The notes under the pieces are model-generated. The model was not told the DNA's origin. It did not search any database and saw only the letters and a program-made list of their open reading frames with translations. A program made the translations under genes and the position numbers. DNA of 64,000 nt from Prosopocoilus inquinatus (taxonomy: Eukaryota > Arthropoda > Insecta > Coleoptera > Lucanidae): contig CM069875.1 of the NCBI GenBank assembly GCA_036172665.1, positions 21,607,806 through 21,671,805 on the forward strand. Reading direction: 5' to 3'. Below are positions 12,926 through 24,542 of the stretch, in pieces (position 1 is the first letter of the stretch; each line of letters starts with the position of its first letter).

Positions 12926-13219
12926 CATTTTATCAATGCGATCTCTTATCCATTTTTGACATTTCTGGTATGCAATTTTTTTTATTCCTCTGCGCATTTC
13001 AACAAATAAAATAGATTGCAGAAGTTGTTTATAAAAGAAGCGAATAAAATATAATTTAGGTTGATAAGAAAATAAACTTAAACCTATTTTGTAAATCTAC
13101 TGGCAACGAAAGATGATAAAATTAATTAATACTGCTGGTGTTTCGGCTTCTGGAGACACTGACAGCTTAGATATGTGACAAGACAACGATGGATTTTGAG
13201 AAACTACCTGTGCCTTTAC

Positions 13220-13632
13220 AATAATAATAATAATAATAATAAATTTATTGATATTCATCCATTACAATAAATGGTTACATACGTCACACACAATGTATAA
13301 TCAATATATGATAAATACTGTTAAATACACAGAACAACAAAGGATTAACGTTAGTGACTGCGGCAGCAGCATGATGGGTTTTAAATCTGCAAGATTACAT
13401 TGAATAATTACAGTTATAATTCAGTGATGTCATATGTCAGGTCACTTATTAAAAATTCATCTTCATTAAAAGGTACAGTTTTTAACAAAAGTTTAAATTT
13501 TGCTAATAGTAGTTGTTTTACATTGTTTGGAAGAATATTATAGCACTTAATGGCTAAAAAGTTGGGACCATTTTTTATGCGGTGTTTGGTATGCGGTGTA
13601 TTATATGATACAGGTCCATTTTCGAGTACCAC
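13220..13632 (-). mobile_element. 5'-truncated non-LTR element, C-terminal end of ORF2, - strand
   Basis: The minus-strand reading frame 13632-13414 matches the usual C-terminal end of jockey/CR1-type ORF2 proteins: the pattern NTPHTKH, then FLAIKCYNILPNNVK, then a K-rich stretch ending before the stop. It is followed by a 3' UTR and an (ATT)n tail (13243-13220 on the minus strand). Everything upstream was lost at insertion, the usual 5' truncation. Protein copy is open but only 72 codons, so non-functional. Confidence 0.7.
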
Positions 13633-13634
13633 TA

Positions 13635-14483
13635 TGATAATTTTTGATTTTAGTTTTTAATTTCTTTATGATAAACCAATCATACTAGGCATTTCTAACC
13701 AAGACATTATTCAGGCACTATTTTATGGAGAATTCGAATATGGAAAGATGATGGAGAAACACCTGACAACTTCATTTTTTCTTAAGAACCCGATTTTGTA
13801 TTTTAACATTTTGAGATAACATTTTATTTTTCTCTTTACAACGATGTATCACACATGGTGGTCGAATATCACATTTTTGCCAAAATTCAATTTTTCATTT
13901 TTTGCCAAGAATGCTTTGAAAAAACAAAACGTTCTTTTATTGCGAACAGTTTGATCCTATTTCAAATCTTGTCATTTCTAAGCAAGACGTTATGCAGACA
14001 CTTCCTTATTGAGATTTCGAATATGGCATCTCCGATTTTCATAATAAGAATAGATAATAATTAACGAATGTAACATCTCACAGCTCTTGACACATCCCTT
14101 CTTCTAATCTTGTGCCCGAGAGAGATGACAATTATTTGCCGAAGTTCATCAAGGTCACAATAAAAGAACGTTTTGTTTTTCCAAAGCAATCTTCGCAAAA
14201 AATGAAAAATTGGATTTTTGCCAAAAATGTGATATTGGACTGCTATGTGTGATACATCGTTGTAAAGAGAAAGAAGAACGTAATCCGAAATTATTAAAAT
14301 TAAAAATGGCGTCCGTAACAAAAAATGAAGTTGCCAGATGTTTCACTGTCATCTTGAAAATGACTGAAAAGGGGCTGAAATATTCGAATTATCCATAAAA
14401 AAGTGTCTGAATAAAGTCTTAGTTAGAAATGCCTAGCACGATTAGTTTATCGTGAAAAAATTAAAAACGAAAATCAGTAATTT
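13635..14483. repeat. Foldback repeat with an extra internal copy
   Basis: Left arm 13635-13943 and right arm 14157-14483 are imperfect inverted repeats; for example CTAGGCATTTCTAAC with a nearby ATTCGAATAT lies in the left arm and its reverse complement in the right arm. The loop between them holds a third partial copy in direct orientation (about 13970-14045), starting TCATTTCTAAGCAAGAC. The structure is a foldback DNA element or MITE with internally duplicated arms. The short open frames inside are mirror-image shadows of the arms, not genes. Confidence 0.65.
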
Positions 14484-14832
14484 TGCTTTTTTGCGATATT
14501 TTCAAAATTATTGAAGATATTTCAAATTTCTTTTCAGATTATTATTCAGCACGAAAATGCGCAACTTTACCCTAATTTAACCAACTTCGTATCTCTTAAG
14601 ATAAGCGAGATCCCCATTGCGGCACTCGAAAAATGGACAGGCTGTATGTCATCAAGTGAATGTGTATTATAATTATGAATGCCTTGTATGTTTACATAAT
14701 TACTTTCATTCTTGATATACCTACGTGATACATTTCAACATATAGAGTGAAGTTGAGATAAAAACGTTTAATTGGATGAAAAGGGATTTGGAGTATTTTC
14801 TAAATGGATTACCAGCTACTACTCTTATCACT
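14484..14832. other. Non-coding stretch
   Basis: AT-rich, nothing recognised. Confidence 0.4.
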
Positions 14833-15096
14833 TTATGCTGAACGGCAAAGATTCTCTTTGTTGATTAGGAGTGACCCCAAGCAATGAGACCGTAGGAGAA
14901 GCATTGATTCGAAAAAGCCATGGGAAATACAAATTGAGTAGTAAACACTTATTTTGCTATACAGATTTCTGCACAGATATATGACTGGAAATAGTTTTTT
15001 GACCAAGCGGTTGCAATGCTCGTGCCATGTAAGAGAAAATTCGAGAAAAAACCCTAACAGTTTGGCCCTTGTGATGGGACAGATTGAGAAAACCAT
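14833..15096 (-). pseudogene. Non-LTR reverse transcriptase thumb fragment, - strand
   Basis: The 87-codon minus-strand frame contains KLLGFFLEFSLTWHEHCNRL followed by KKLFPVIYLCRNLYSKIS. This matches the post-palm thumb region of insect non-LTR RTs (consensus of the type K-LG-LD--L-W--H). Only this part survives: no catalytic motif, no endonuclease, no obvious tail. It comes from a different family than the element at 6366, judging by residues. Confidence 0.65.
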
Positions 15097-16093
15097 ATCT
15101 TGAGTTTTAGGTTAATTTAGGATAAATTCATTATGAAACTTGCAAGCTTGAAACCAGTTTTGGCAATAGGTTTTAATGATATTAAAGATTTTAATTTTTT
15201 TGATACCTGTAACGTGTATGAACAAGAAATTAAAAAAAATATTTTTATTCATTATGAAGCGTGAGAAATTAAACAAAAACATAAGTACATTGTAGAAATA
15301 CTTAAATTGTTTTGCGAGTTTAAATTTGGAAGAGATATAACATAAATAACTGATACGAACTAAAAAAGAGAAGCGTGCTTTCCATTGGTATCCTTATCCG
15401 TAATTTGAAATGTTTTAACCTGTAACAAGGAAGGCCAAAGCAATTGAGCAGTTGAGCAATTGAGAGTTTGATGAAAATAAATCCGAGAAAAACAACATTT
15501 TATCTGCATTCATTAGAAACTTTCATGCCATTTGCTTTACAAGCCCAAAATTGTCCAAAACATCACAGAGCACTTAATTCTTTAAAACTGTTAGTTGTAA
15601 GCTGTAGGTGGTATTAAAAAGAACTTTTAGAATAATGTAACTGACAACTATTCTAGAAAAAGTAAAACTTCTAGACGATATGGTTGGTGGGTCACATACC
15701 GTGTTTTTTTGAATTAAATCGTAGTTATCTCGAAAACGAGTAATTTGGTATATAATTTGAGCTACATATATGCATTCAGATTGGATTACATGCCTTATGA
15801 ATTTAAATGTTATTCTGGGGCACATTTTACGTTGACGAAGAACTAGAATCAGCCTTATATTAACATTTAACTGCACAATTTCATTGTCGCAAGTTTAAAT
15901 GAAGAGAAAAGTTCAATTCTTTTCTTCATGTCCCTTAAGTTTAATAATCAGAGAGAGGAATTTTTACGGGATTGCAAGGGCAATGTTCAATGTATGGGGG
16001 CGTATTAGTAGAAGCTGACCCGTCCATAGATTAATTTAGTATGTCAAAGCAACGTCCCTAGTAAAGTCACATAAATATAGGTATGCCCATATA
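15097..16093. other. Non-coding stretch
   Basis: No gene or clear repeat. The 100-codon minus-strand open frame near 15574-15876 has no recognisable motif and ordinary AT-rich composition; I treat it as chance. Confidence 0.4.
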
Positions 16094-16096
16094 AAT

Positions 16097-16336
16097 TTAT
16101 AAGATGCGCCTTTCTGTTTGAGTGATACGTTAGTTGTGCCATCTGATAACGTCCCATCATTCAAATTTTCTACACTTACTCTGTACTTTTTATGTACTCC
16201 TGTCACCAGTTGTGATGTGGAAAACTCTTTCTCAAGATATAAAGAACTTCTAGCCGCGTGGAGCAATCAATTATCGGAGGAGAATTTAGAGGAGTACGTA
16301 ATTATACTCGCTTATTTCTTACGTGAAAACGATTAA
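16097..16336 (+). pseudogene. Relic of hAT transposase C-terminal dimerisation region
   Basis: The open frame contains PVTSCDVENSFSRYKELL followed by NQLSEENLEEYVIILAYF and a stop. This is the pattern of the C-terminal dimerisation region of one branch of hAT-type transposases and their domesticated relatives (T-S--VERSFS-YK, then a helix with ENL). Only about 75 residues remain, with a stop codon just upstream at 16094-16096; the DDE catalytic core is absent. I found no terminal inverted repeats. Alternative: the last exon of a domesticated hAT-derived gene, which would require a splice acceptor upstream. A relic seems more likely. Confidence 0.5.
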
Positions 16337-18702
16337 GTTATTCCAAATGTTAAATGAAGTAAACTTTTATTTGATAACTAACGTTTAAAAATGAGATCTT
16401 TAATTTTAGCAAGCATAAACACCGAGGAATCTACAACAATGCACGCGTTACAGCGGAGTATGTACGGGCACGTAAAGAACCTCGGCATAGCGCTTCGTCG
16501 AGTGAGCTGGCCGACTATGAGTGCTTTCGTCATCCCGTATAAACTCCTCTCTCTGGTAATAACATCATGCAGTTAGCTGTACGTATACACGCTCAAATAC
16601 AAGTTATCTTACCAAGAGCGCCCCGCACTGACTCTGTTATTAATAATCTCATTTCAGTAATTCTTTCTTTGAATTACTGAAAAGAGATTATGAAGAAAGA
16701 AAGAAAGATGGTCTATAAATATTACAAGGGACGATGTTTTTAATTTTTAAATAATATCTTTTTCAATGATCTACTTTAACTGCACACTGTTTTTCTACGG
16801 TTAAATTGTGTTGTTGGTGTTGAAGTTAAATAATTTCTAATTCAAAAAAATGTTATTTAAGTCTCTTTTATCATGAAGCTCTTAATAATGGCATGAGTTT
16901 TTATGTGGAAAAAATCTTTTTTGGTAAAGATAGAAAATAAACTAAATAAGTATTTTTTTACTATTGTTTTTATTTTTTCTTTCTTCTGTATTACTTTCAT
17001 TTCTCCTTTCGAACTTGTTCGTAAGTCGCGATCTAATCTTTAATTGATTCATACGAATATGAGAAACTTAGTAAACATCTGTTTTACTTCCCGACTTTAT
17101 TACATAAGTTTGCCAGTTACAGGACTACACTTCAGTCAACCTTATTATTGTCTCTACTGGGATGAACAGTAACTTCTAGAAATGGCAACTCCGGCAGGAT
17201 CGACTATTCCCGGATGATCCCAACATATTGGCGGCGTTTAGCGGATATCGCCGCCTATAAAATCAATATTATTCATGATATTGAAACGTAATCCGTATAC
17301 TTACGTCTCTTCCGGCCGTCGGATCCCCTCGTTTTTTGATTTACATACTAAATGTAGCCGAAACTTGCAAATGTATGGCATAAATTTGCGACTCATAATG
17401 AAGGGTGTCGTGTTTCGCGAAGTTTTCTGAATTTTGTTTTTCTTATTTGCATTTATTTCACGCGATTTAACGCATTAAACGCAGGTGAGTCCTGATACTT
17501 TCACAGTTTTAATTATTGCACATAAATACAATAATAAAGTTACATCAGCTGGTTATTGACACTTGAATTTATTTGAGAGAGATTTGCTTGAATGTGAATT
17601 CCTTCGAATAAATAAATAATAAGTTTGGATATGTGCTTGCTTGGAAGCTTTTAAAATTTTGCTTTTAGAACGGTTTTGAAATAAAATTACTTTAAAATAT
17701 GTATATTAATAAGAAAAAACACACAAGGAATATACAAGAAAGATTGAATATTTAAATTTGGGGAGGCTTCCCGAAATTTATGTTTAAATTTAAAATTAAT
17801 AATTTTATATTTGAATAATAAAAGGGGACTTGTGCTTAAATAAAGAAAACAATTCCGATTTTACATGTAATCATATTTTTCAGGCAACATTTCTTTTAGT
17901 GTTTTGTTTCTCCTGTTTACAATGCATAAAGTTTCACAACATTTAATAAGTTAGTTAAATTTATTTCTTAATAAATTTAAGCAATTCAATAATAAATATC
18001 TTTCAAACAGAATTATTAGCACAAATGTTTCAGTAAATAATACTATAATTTGTCGATAAATTTTAAACAAATTAACAAGAAAATACAGAGAAAGAACATC
18101 GTATCTATTACTACAATTTGGAATTAAACAGATATTTATTGATTGATAAAAAATGACAAAAAAATTCAGAGTGGTATTTTTCTGTTCTGGGAAGGGCAAC
18201 AAGGTTTTAAGATTTAATAGAACGTGGTTTACTTACCATACAAAAGGTACTTTCTTTCGCCCACAAAAAAGTGGTCCAAGAGCATTTAGATTCAAAGACC
18301 GACGTTCTTTTGCGAACGGATTAATTCCCACCCTCTTTGAAATTTCAGTCCGGATCGGTAATCCCCGTTTTTTTTCGAATAAAACTATTTTTATGTTTCT
18401 TTGGTTTGCAGTTATTTGCCGGCGAACTGTCAGTCAATAATTCAAGTCTGAGGCGTTTTGTTGCAACAACTACAGAATCCACATTCAAACTATTCGAAAC
18501 AAGACTCTAACCTTCAAGCAAAAGAAAGCAGCTAAAATCAACGAGAATATTAATGGCAAGCTCCAATAACTTGAAAGGTATGACAAAAGGGAAACAAGAA
18601 ATAAAAGAATAAGTAGACAATAATATCGTTAACGAACAGAAGTTTGTTTGCTTGAATTAAGCTGCTGCTCAATTGAAGTGGTCCAGTTCATATTTTATTA
18701 AC
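16337..18702. other. Non-coding stretch with a GC-richer island
   Basis: No gene recognised. At 16650-16705 the phrase AATTACTGA and its complement form a short imperfect hairpin next to an AAAG-rich run. The block 17140-17430 is less AT-rich, with repeated GGCGGCG/CGCCGCC-like words, and could be unique regulatory DNA. Open frames near 16391 and 17951-18440 show no known domain. Confidence 0.35.
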
Positions 18703-18879
18703 TTAGGCCCGATTTCATAATTGAACTTTAGGAGACTTTAAGATAAAACATCACATTCTGATGTATAAATAACTATGAATTCTGATGTATAAATAACTAT
18801 GTTTTCGCATCTTTTTGAACGTGTGACTGTGACTTTTAATTTAATGTCTCCTAAAATTCGATTATGAAATCGAGACTAA
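18703..18879. repeat. 177-bp MITE with internal tandem duplication
   Basis: Ends TTAGGCCCGATTTCATAA and the inverted partner TTATGAAATCGAGACTAA form inverted repeats of about 37 bp that continue through AGGAGACTTTA and its complement. Inside, a 24-bp unit containing CTGATGTATAAATAACTATG is repeated in tandem (about 18758-18801). No coding content. Family unknown. Confidence 0.65.
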
Positions 18880-21800
18880 GTGATAAAAATTAATAAATAA
18901 CTATAAATATGAACGTAATATAAGAAGGTAAAGTTTTCAAATATATTTTGCAAATATTTCAACTTTAACAGCAATTCCTTCAACAAACAACCAAACAACA
19001 ATATGTTTAAGAAAGAACATCAGAAACGGAAAATATGGAACCTACGGTAAAAACAAATAATATTTTTTTTTAAATATAATTTGGTAATTTTGATAATTTG
19101 TTCGGCCATCTCTCGCGTGATAAACTGATTCTTTCCCTAAATAAAATCTCTTTCTCAGTAGTCATACTTTGATTATTTAAAATAACTATGTCTACGCAGC
19201 CATTTGACGTGTTGTCCTCCCCCCGAAACTGTAACACCACCTCCCCCAAATCAGACATGGGGTGCCATGTTGCATTCTGGATACTGTTCTCCAGGCCTTC
19301 TCCATACTAGAACTCGACTGTCTGAATGTCTCAAATCATTCAGATTTAAAAATTTGTACAAAAGTAATTACGCCGTGAAAAAAATCTTGATATTTTAAAG
19401 GTATAAAAAGGGAAAGTTCTGAAAGAATTTTTTAAGGATACAGTGCTTTTATTTTATTATGCAACATATCCCTACGTTGCATTTTAAGATAATATAATCA
19501 AAGCATTGGAAATCTAGGCAACCAACATAACACTCGCGGTTGTTTACTCCGCGTTTATTCTCAATCTGTCATGTTAACTGTTTCATGTGGCACATATTAC
19601 ATATCACCCTGAAGTCTGTGAAAAATTTAGTAATTTTTAAAAATTAAAATGACTTAATATGTTTGTTCGTAGAGAGTTTCTGGCTGATCAAGTTTAGTGG
19701 CTCATGGGAATTGTTTAGGAAATATTTTATTAAGAAAATTCATGGTAAAATGTAATTGAGTACCGTTTTGTTAATATCATGCATCGTGTTGATACCAGGA
19801 GCTTTCAAATTTGCTGTATTTGAGGAACTATTGCGTTACGGAGAAGATTTAAATAAGAAAAAATTGACCAATCAGTGTGTTATTTATTATTCGTACCAAA
19901 CGTTTACTTTTTCTTTTGAACAGCATGTGAGTGCAATTCAGTAAGTGTACGTTTTCTTGTGCTCACTATCTGTTTAAAAAGGGATTAAAGATGAAGTAAT
20001 CTTAAAATTTGTATCGAAAGTTTTATTTCAAAATGTGCTAGACATTTAAATCATTTGAATTTGCGGTATTAGATGCCTATGGTTACCATGCTTTGACATG
20101 ATTGTTTTAAAAAGCAACATAAGGATATGTTGCGTAATAAAATAATGTCACTGTATTTGTAAATAGGGGCACAAGAAAGAAAGCAGTGTTAGAACGATGT
20201 TATTTCTAAACGTGAAAACATAAAATCAAAAGATAATAGAAGAGGACCTAAGAAAATAAAATTACCAACTTAGAGAAAATCAATTCTTAAAATATGACCT
20301 TAAGAGTTTCAGGGAGTTCTTACTTTCAGAAAACAAGTATACTATATCCGTTGTTGTTGTAAAGTGGGAACATAACAGGCAGAAAGGGGTGTACACAAAG
20401 AACAGAGACGGAGCAGGCCGTTAGACTCCTATCAGAGCGGGGCGGCTTCTTAATCATGACGCAATTCTATCTCGTTCGCACTTAATAGATTTCAATCTTC
20501 AACTGTCTACGCTATTTGATCTCATTTAATTTATATGAATCTTAGTTTGAATGAACAACTGGTATATGTATATGTCTACTTCTATCTGTGCTAGCTTTCG
20601 TGAATCAGCGTTTTTGAGCGTTGAATGAGAAAAGTCGTAGTTTTTGACTTCGACCAACACCAGACTTCATATAGGCCTACTCGATTAAATACGAAGGTCA
20701 TATTTCGGGGTGTGCTCGTCAGATTTCAGGGTATTGGCTAGTAAGCATCTAACCATCAAAGCGTCAGGATGTGTGCGTTCCGCTCGTCATTAAGTAAGCT
20801 AGGATATTTTAAAATTATGAATTACAACAATTTTCTATCTTGTTAGTTTCTTGGTTTCTTATTATATCTTGCTGTTTAATTATGCCAGGTATTTAGTTTT
20901 TAACATTATTAGATAGTTCGTTTCTGTTTGGAACTCGTAACTCGATACGTAACATAAATCGCATTCAGAATAACATACTGTTTTAAGGCGAGTTATAAAT
21001 TTGTAATTGTTTATTGCAGAGGCAGTTTGAAGATTTTAGGTGGGTCTTCATTGTCGTAAATCGATAAGTAGATTGTCCTGAATAAAAAACGCAAAGAATT
21101 GTAATAAACACGCTGATTAAAGAGGCTTTTTTCTTACTGTCGCATTTGACAAAGTAATCGCTCCGGCCAATATCCGGCCCATTTTTAATTATCGTAACGT
21201 TTTGGAGCCAAGTTTTAAATATTTACATGAATATAAAATGTTGCAGTTAAGTCAGGGTGTTCTCCAACCTAATGAATGAGGCCTATATACAGTGGGCCTT
21301 GCTTCGACCCTTCTTGGTGAGCCTAGTTGACTGTCGTAAATACTTTTGTACATATGTACTTGACTTTTTTATTATGAAAAATAGAGAGAGTTAAAAAATC
21401 AGTAATTCAACACGAATATTTATCTATTGAATCGTCAACATAACTTGAATTACCTTATAAAAAAATAACAATTTTAAATTAAAATATGTCACAAAGCAAT
21501 TTTTTTTGTACTTACACTTTCACAACTTTTCCGTTTATGCAAATGCTAGCACAGGGTTCAGGTCATAGGGTTCTTTTTCACCCGGAAAACCTGAACAACC
21601 TGGAAAAGGCAGGGGATTCAGAAAAGACTCACAATATCAGGAATATGTCAGGGAATTTGCTTGTTTTTATGCAAGAGTCTGTGAAATTAGAACTGGAAAT
21701 TTTCTAAAATAAGAAAATAATTGAAAATTGTTGTTTAAATATTAAACGAATTAGGAGAATGGAGAATTGTATAATTTAAGTTATGTGAAAAAATTTATTA

Positions 21801-22741
21801 TGTTTTTAACAAAAAAAATACATTGTATTGAATCATTTTTCAGACATAGCAAAATAGCAAGTAAAACTAAATATTTGCAATTATTGGCTCTCTTGATTAT
21901 CGAGCAAAAAGGCAAAGGAAAATGTTGTGCAGAATATTAAAATGCACTTGATGTCATATTTAGAATTTTAAATTTCGCAGCCATTTTTCTTTAAAATGGC
22001 AAAAAGCTTCTGAAAAATGCACTTAGTTTACTAATAAGTTAGCTATGATCGGCAAATATTTGTATACTTCAAAAGTTGCAATTTTTTCACTTAGAAAAAA
22101 AGTTTGCATTTCTCTTGCCGTTTCGTAATCATTGTAACGGAGTGTTATGTTAGCCCCGTTGCGGAATACTATAACACTCGGTTACTCTCCGAAAAAGTGC
22201 AAAAATTGCAATTTTTTTAGTGTAGACATCCATTCAGGCTGGTGTGTTTATGGGTTACCTGTACTACGACTTATCTTTTTGAAAAATTATTATTTTTTTA
22301 AACGAACTGGCCTGTTATTAAAATTATTTGCTCATTTTTAAAATCGATTCAGTAATTTTTTCTACAATGCACATGAGAATAAAAAAATAATAACGAATCT
22401 TAATACATCTTTAAATAAAAATTTAACATGAAATAATTAGGAAAATAATGTAAGTTTATTGATTAAAAGTCAGGGAAAATTTCAACAGAATGTTTCAATG
22501 AAATTAAAATGGGAACCCTGTTTCAATTAGTTGAACTTCCTCTTTAGTAGCACACTGCAACAAAACATGTGTCTTGAAACGTTGGTTTATTAAGCAAAAA
22601 GCAGTAGCGGTAGAAATCAAAAAAAGATATTTTTCGGGAAATTAAATTACACGCACATTTAATATTGACAAAAGTATTTTTATCAACAACTTACATAACT
22701 ACGTTTTTCTATCTTTGTAGGGTACTTTGCCCGTATATATG
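18880..22741. other. Long non-coding stretch
   Basis: AT-rich with no recognisable gene, RNA or complete repeat. Around 21560-21660 the phrases CCTGGAAAAGGCAGGGGA and GTCAGGGAATTT have the look of a widespread interspersed repeat, and GTCAGGGAAAATTTC recurs near 22468, but no borders can be drawn. Open frames of 60-73 codons here are unremarkable. Confidence 0.35.
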
Positions 22742-22980
22742 CAGTGGCGTAGCTACAGGGATTGCAGGGATTACAAAGCAATCCGGCGCCTGTTCCTGAA
22801 AGTTAAAGAAAGGAAGAAAGAAAGAAAGAAACCAAAATTGTTATGAGTAAGCATAATTACAGACGGTTTCATATTTTCTTGATTTCTAAAAAGAAAATAA
22901 TCACAGACGCGGAAAAGTGAAAACTTATTTCCAAGAATTTTGATAAGAGAAAATTTTCGAATTCAGAATAATGTGCATAT

Positions 22981-23753
22981 TGTCACGATAAGGATTTAAT
23001 TTTTAGCCTAAAATTAATAATTATAAAATGTAAAGGTGTCGCGACGAAAAATTTCCGCGAGGAATAAAGTAGAACAATTAAGACAGCAATCTTGCGAAAT
23101 CTAAGCTACAAGCGGTTCACGTTTCATAACAAAACACCGGTGGCACGCGCTATATGTGGGACAAATTAATACAACAGGTGACGAAAGGAGAACACAGAAA
23201 CATGTCATAACAGTCGAATAGACAGATTTTCGCCTATATAATGTACGGAAGAAGATGCGGTCGAGGTCGAACCAGCCGTCGACCAAGTAGGCCTAGTGCC
23301 AACTTCCCCAAGAGGACCTTCCTCACCGATGCCGTGCAACCGCCACCCGGATCAGGACGCTGCAGGTTCCACGGAGGCATCCTCACCGACGCCTTGCCGC
23401 CGCCAGCCTCATCAGGACGCTGCCGTTCCACGGAGGCATCCTCACCGACGCCTTGCTGCCGCCACCCTCATCAGGACATCTCATCGCAATTGCTGCAGCC
23501 CTCGAGATTGCCCTGGATCCGGTTAGCCGAATCGTCGGGTCTCTTCAACCCCAGCACAGAGGGATTCCTCATCCTCGCTGTCGCAGCCGACCCGTCGCGA
23601 TTACGATAATCACGAAAACGCACCCCCGCACATTTAAAGATCATCCGCCGATAGATAATAATATTCATTAAATAAAGGTATACATTGTTTTGGTAAACTG
23701 TGTTTTCAAGCTCTACCACTGAGAACCCGCTACCTACCCCTAACCACGTGACA
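22981..23753 (+). mobile_element. Solo LTR, Ty3/gypsy-like, with 4-bp target duplication
   Basis: The 773-bp unit begins TGTCACG and ends CGTGACA, a 7-bp terminal inverted repeat with the TG...CA form of LTRs, and is flanked by ATAT on both sides (22977-22980, 23754-23757). A 4-bp duplication fits Ty3/gypsy best, though 5-bp users cannot be excluded. A TATA-like CTATATAATG lies near 23232-23241 and an AATAAA signal at 23671-23676, giving transcription on +. No internal retroviral-type region or second LTR is present, so it arose by recombination between two LTRs. It lies inside the CAGTGGCG element and is thus younger than it. Confidence 0.8.
23318..23485. repeat. GC-rich 59/60-bp tandem repeat inside the solo LTR
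   Basis: Units start ATCAGGACGCTGC at 23351 (60 bp) and 23411 (59 bp), with partial units on both sides. Each holds CCACGGAGGCATCCTCACCG and a CCGCCGCCA run. The high GC content makes long open frames in several phases on both strands; they are composition artefacts and not genes. The repeat lies just downstream of the TATA-like box, so it would be in the transcribed part of the LTR. Confidence 0.75.
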
Positions 23754-24542
23754 ATATCTGAAATAAGTCAAAAAAGAAAGAAAATGAAAAGAAAACAAGA
23801 AATTTACCGTATCGTCTTTAAATTAAAACCGGGAGGATTAAAATTAAAATTCTGAGCAACTGAAAAAGAACTCGAGGAATACGTTTCAAGAGTTAATTTC
23901 CAACGTGGCGTCCTCTGATAATCGGCGCCTTACGTTCGCAATTCGCCGAGAAAAGATTTAAAAAAAAACTGAAAACGTTAGGGTTACGAACGTTCAAAAA
24001 TAACGTTCACAAAAATAACTTCTAATAAATTAATAAAATTCAGCCGCAAATCTGAAGAATTTATTACCATTTGTGGCGCCATATATTACCCTGGATAGTA
24101 ATTTCGTTCTCTTTATTTGAGGGGGAAACAATTTCAAAGAAGCAACTTCGAATAAATAAGATTTAAACACAAAGCAGAAGAATTTATTATAACTTCTAGC
24201 GCTATCTGTTACCAAGGCACTCAAAATATTCAAAAAATAATGTTACGAAAAACAATTTGGAATTAAGTTGAAAGAACGGAAATATTAGAACGCAAGAAAT
24301 AACAGATGAAAACGAATTTCTTCAATAGAGAAGTGTATAAGGAATAATTGAAGCGCACACCGCTTAGCGCTAATTTCCAGGAACTTTTCTAACCTAAAAT
24401 CGTTGACAACTCCTGTTACTTTTTAGAAATAGCAATGAAGCAGTTTTGTATTTAAAAATTTTTACGAAATAGTTAAATTTTAATTTGAAGGTGCTGACTG
24501 AAATTTTGTAACTCGGCGGCTTGACTTCTAACTACGCCACTG

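Larger units (their letters stand above)
22742..24542. mobile_element. CAGTGGCGTAG-ended DNA transposon, interrupted by a solo LTR
   Basis: The left end CAGTGGCGTAGCTA and right end TAACTACGCCACTG are 14-bp inverted repeats with one mismatch. Flanks are TATATG and TATACG, so the target duplication is unclear. Without the LTR (773 bp plus 4-bp duplication) the element is about 1.0 kb and has no transposase frame. CAGTGGCG-type ends are common in hAT elements, but the lack of an 8-bp duplication leaves the superfamily open. Confidence 0.6.

Noticed and set aside
15574..15876. 100-codon minus-strand frame
   Set aside because: No recognisable motif and composition like the background; length is within chance for 64 kb.
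23241..23671. Long overlapping open frames on both strands rich in Pro, Ser and Arg
   Set aside because: They arise from a GC-rich 59/60-bp tandem repeat inside the solo LTR and occur in several phases at once.
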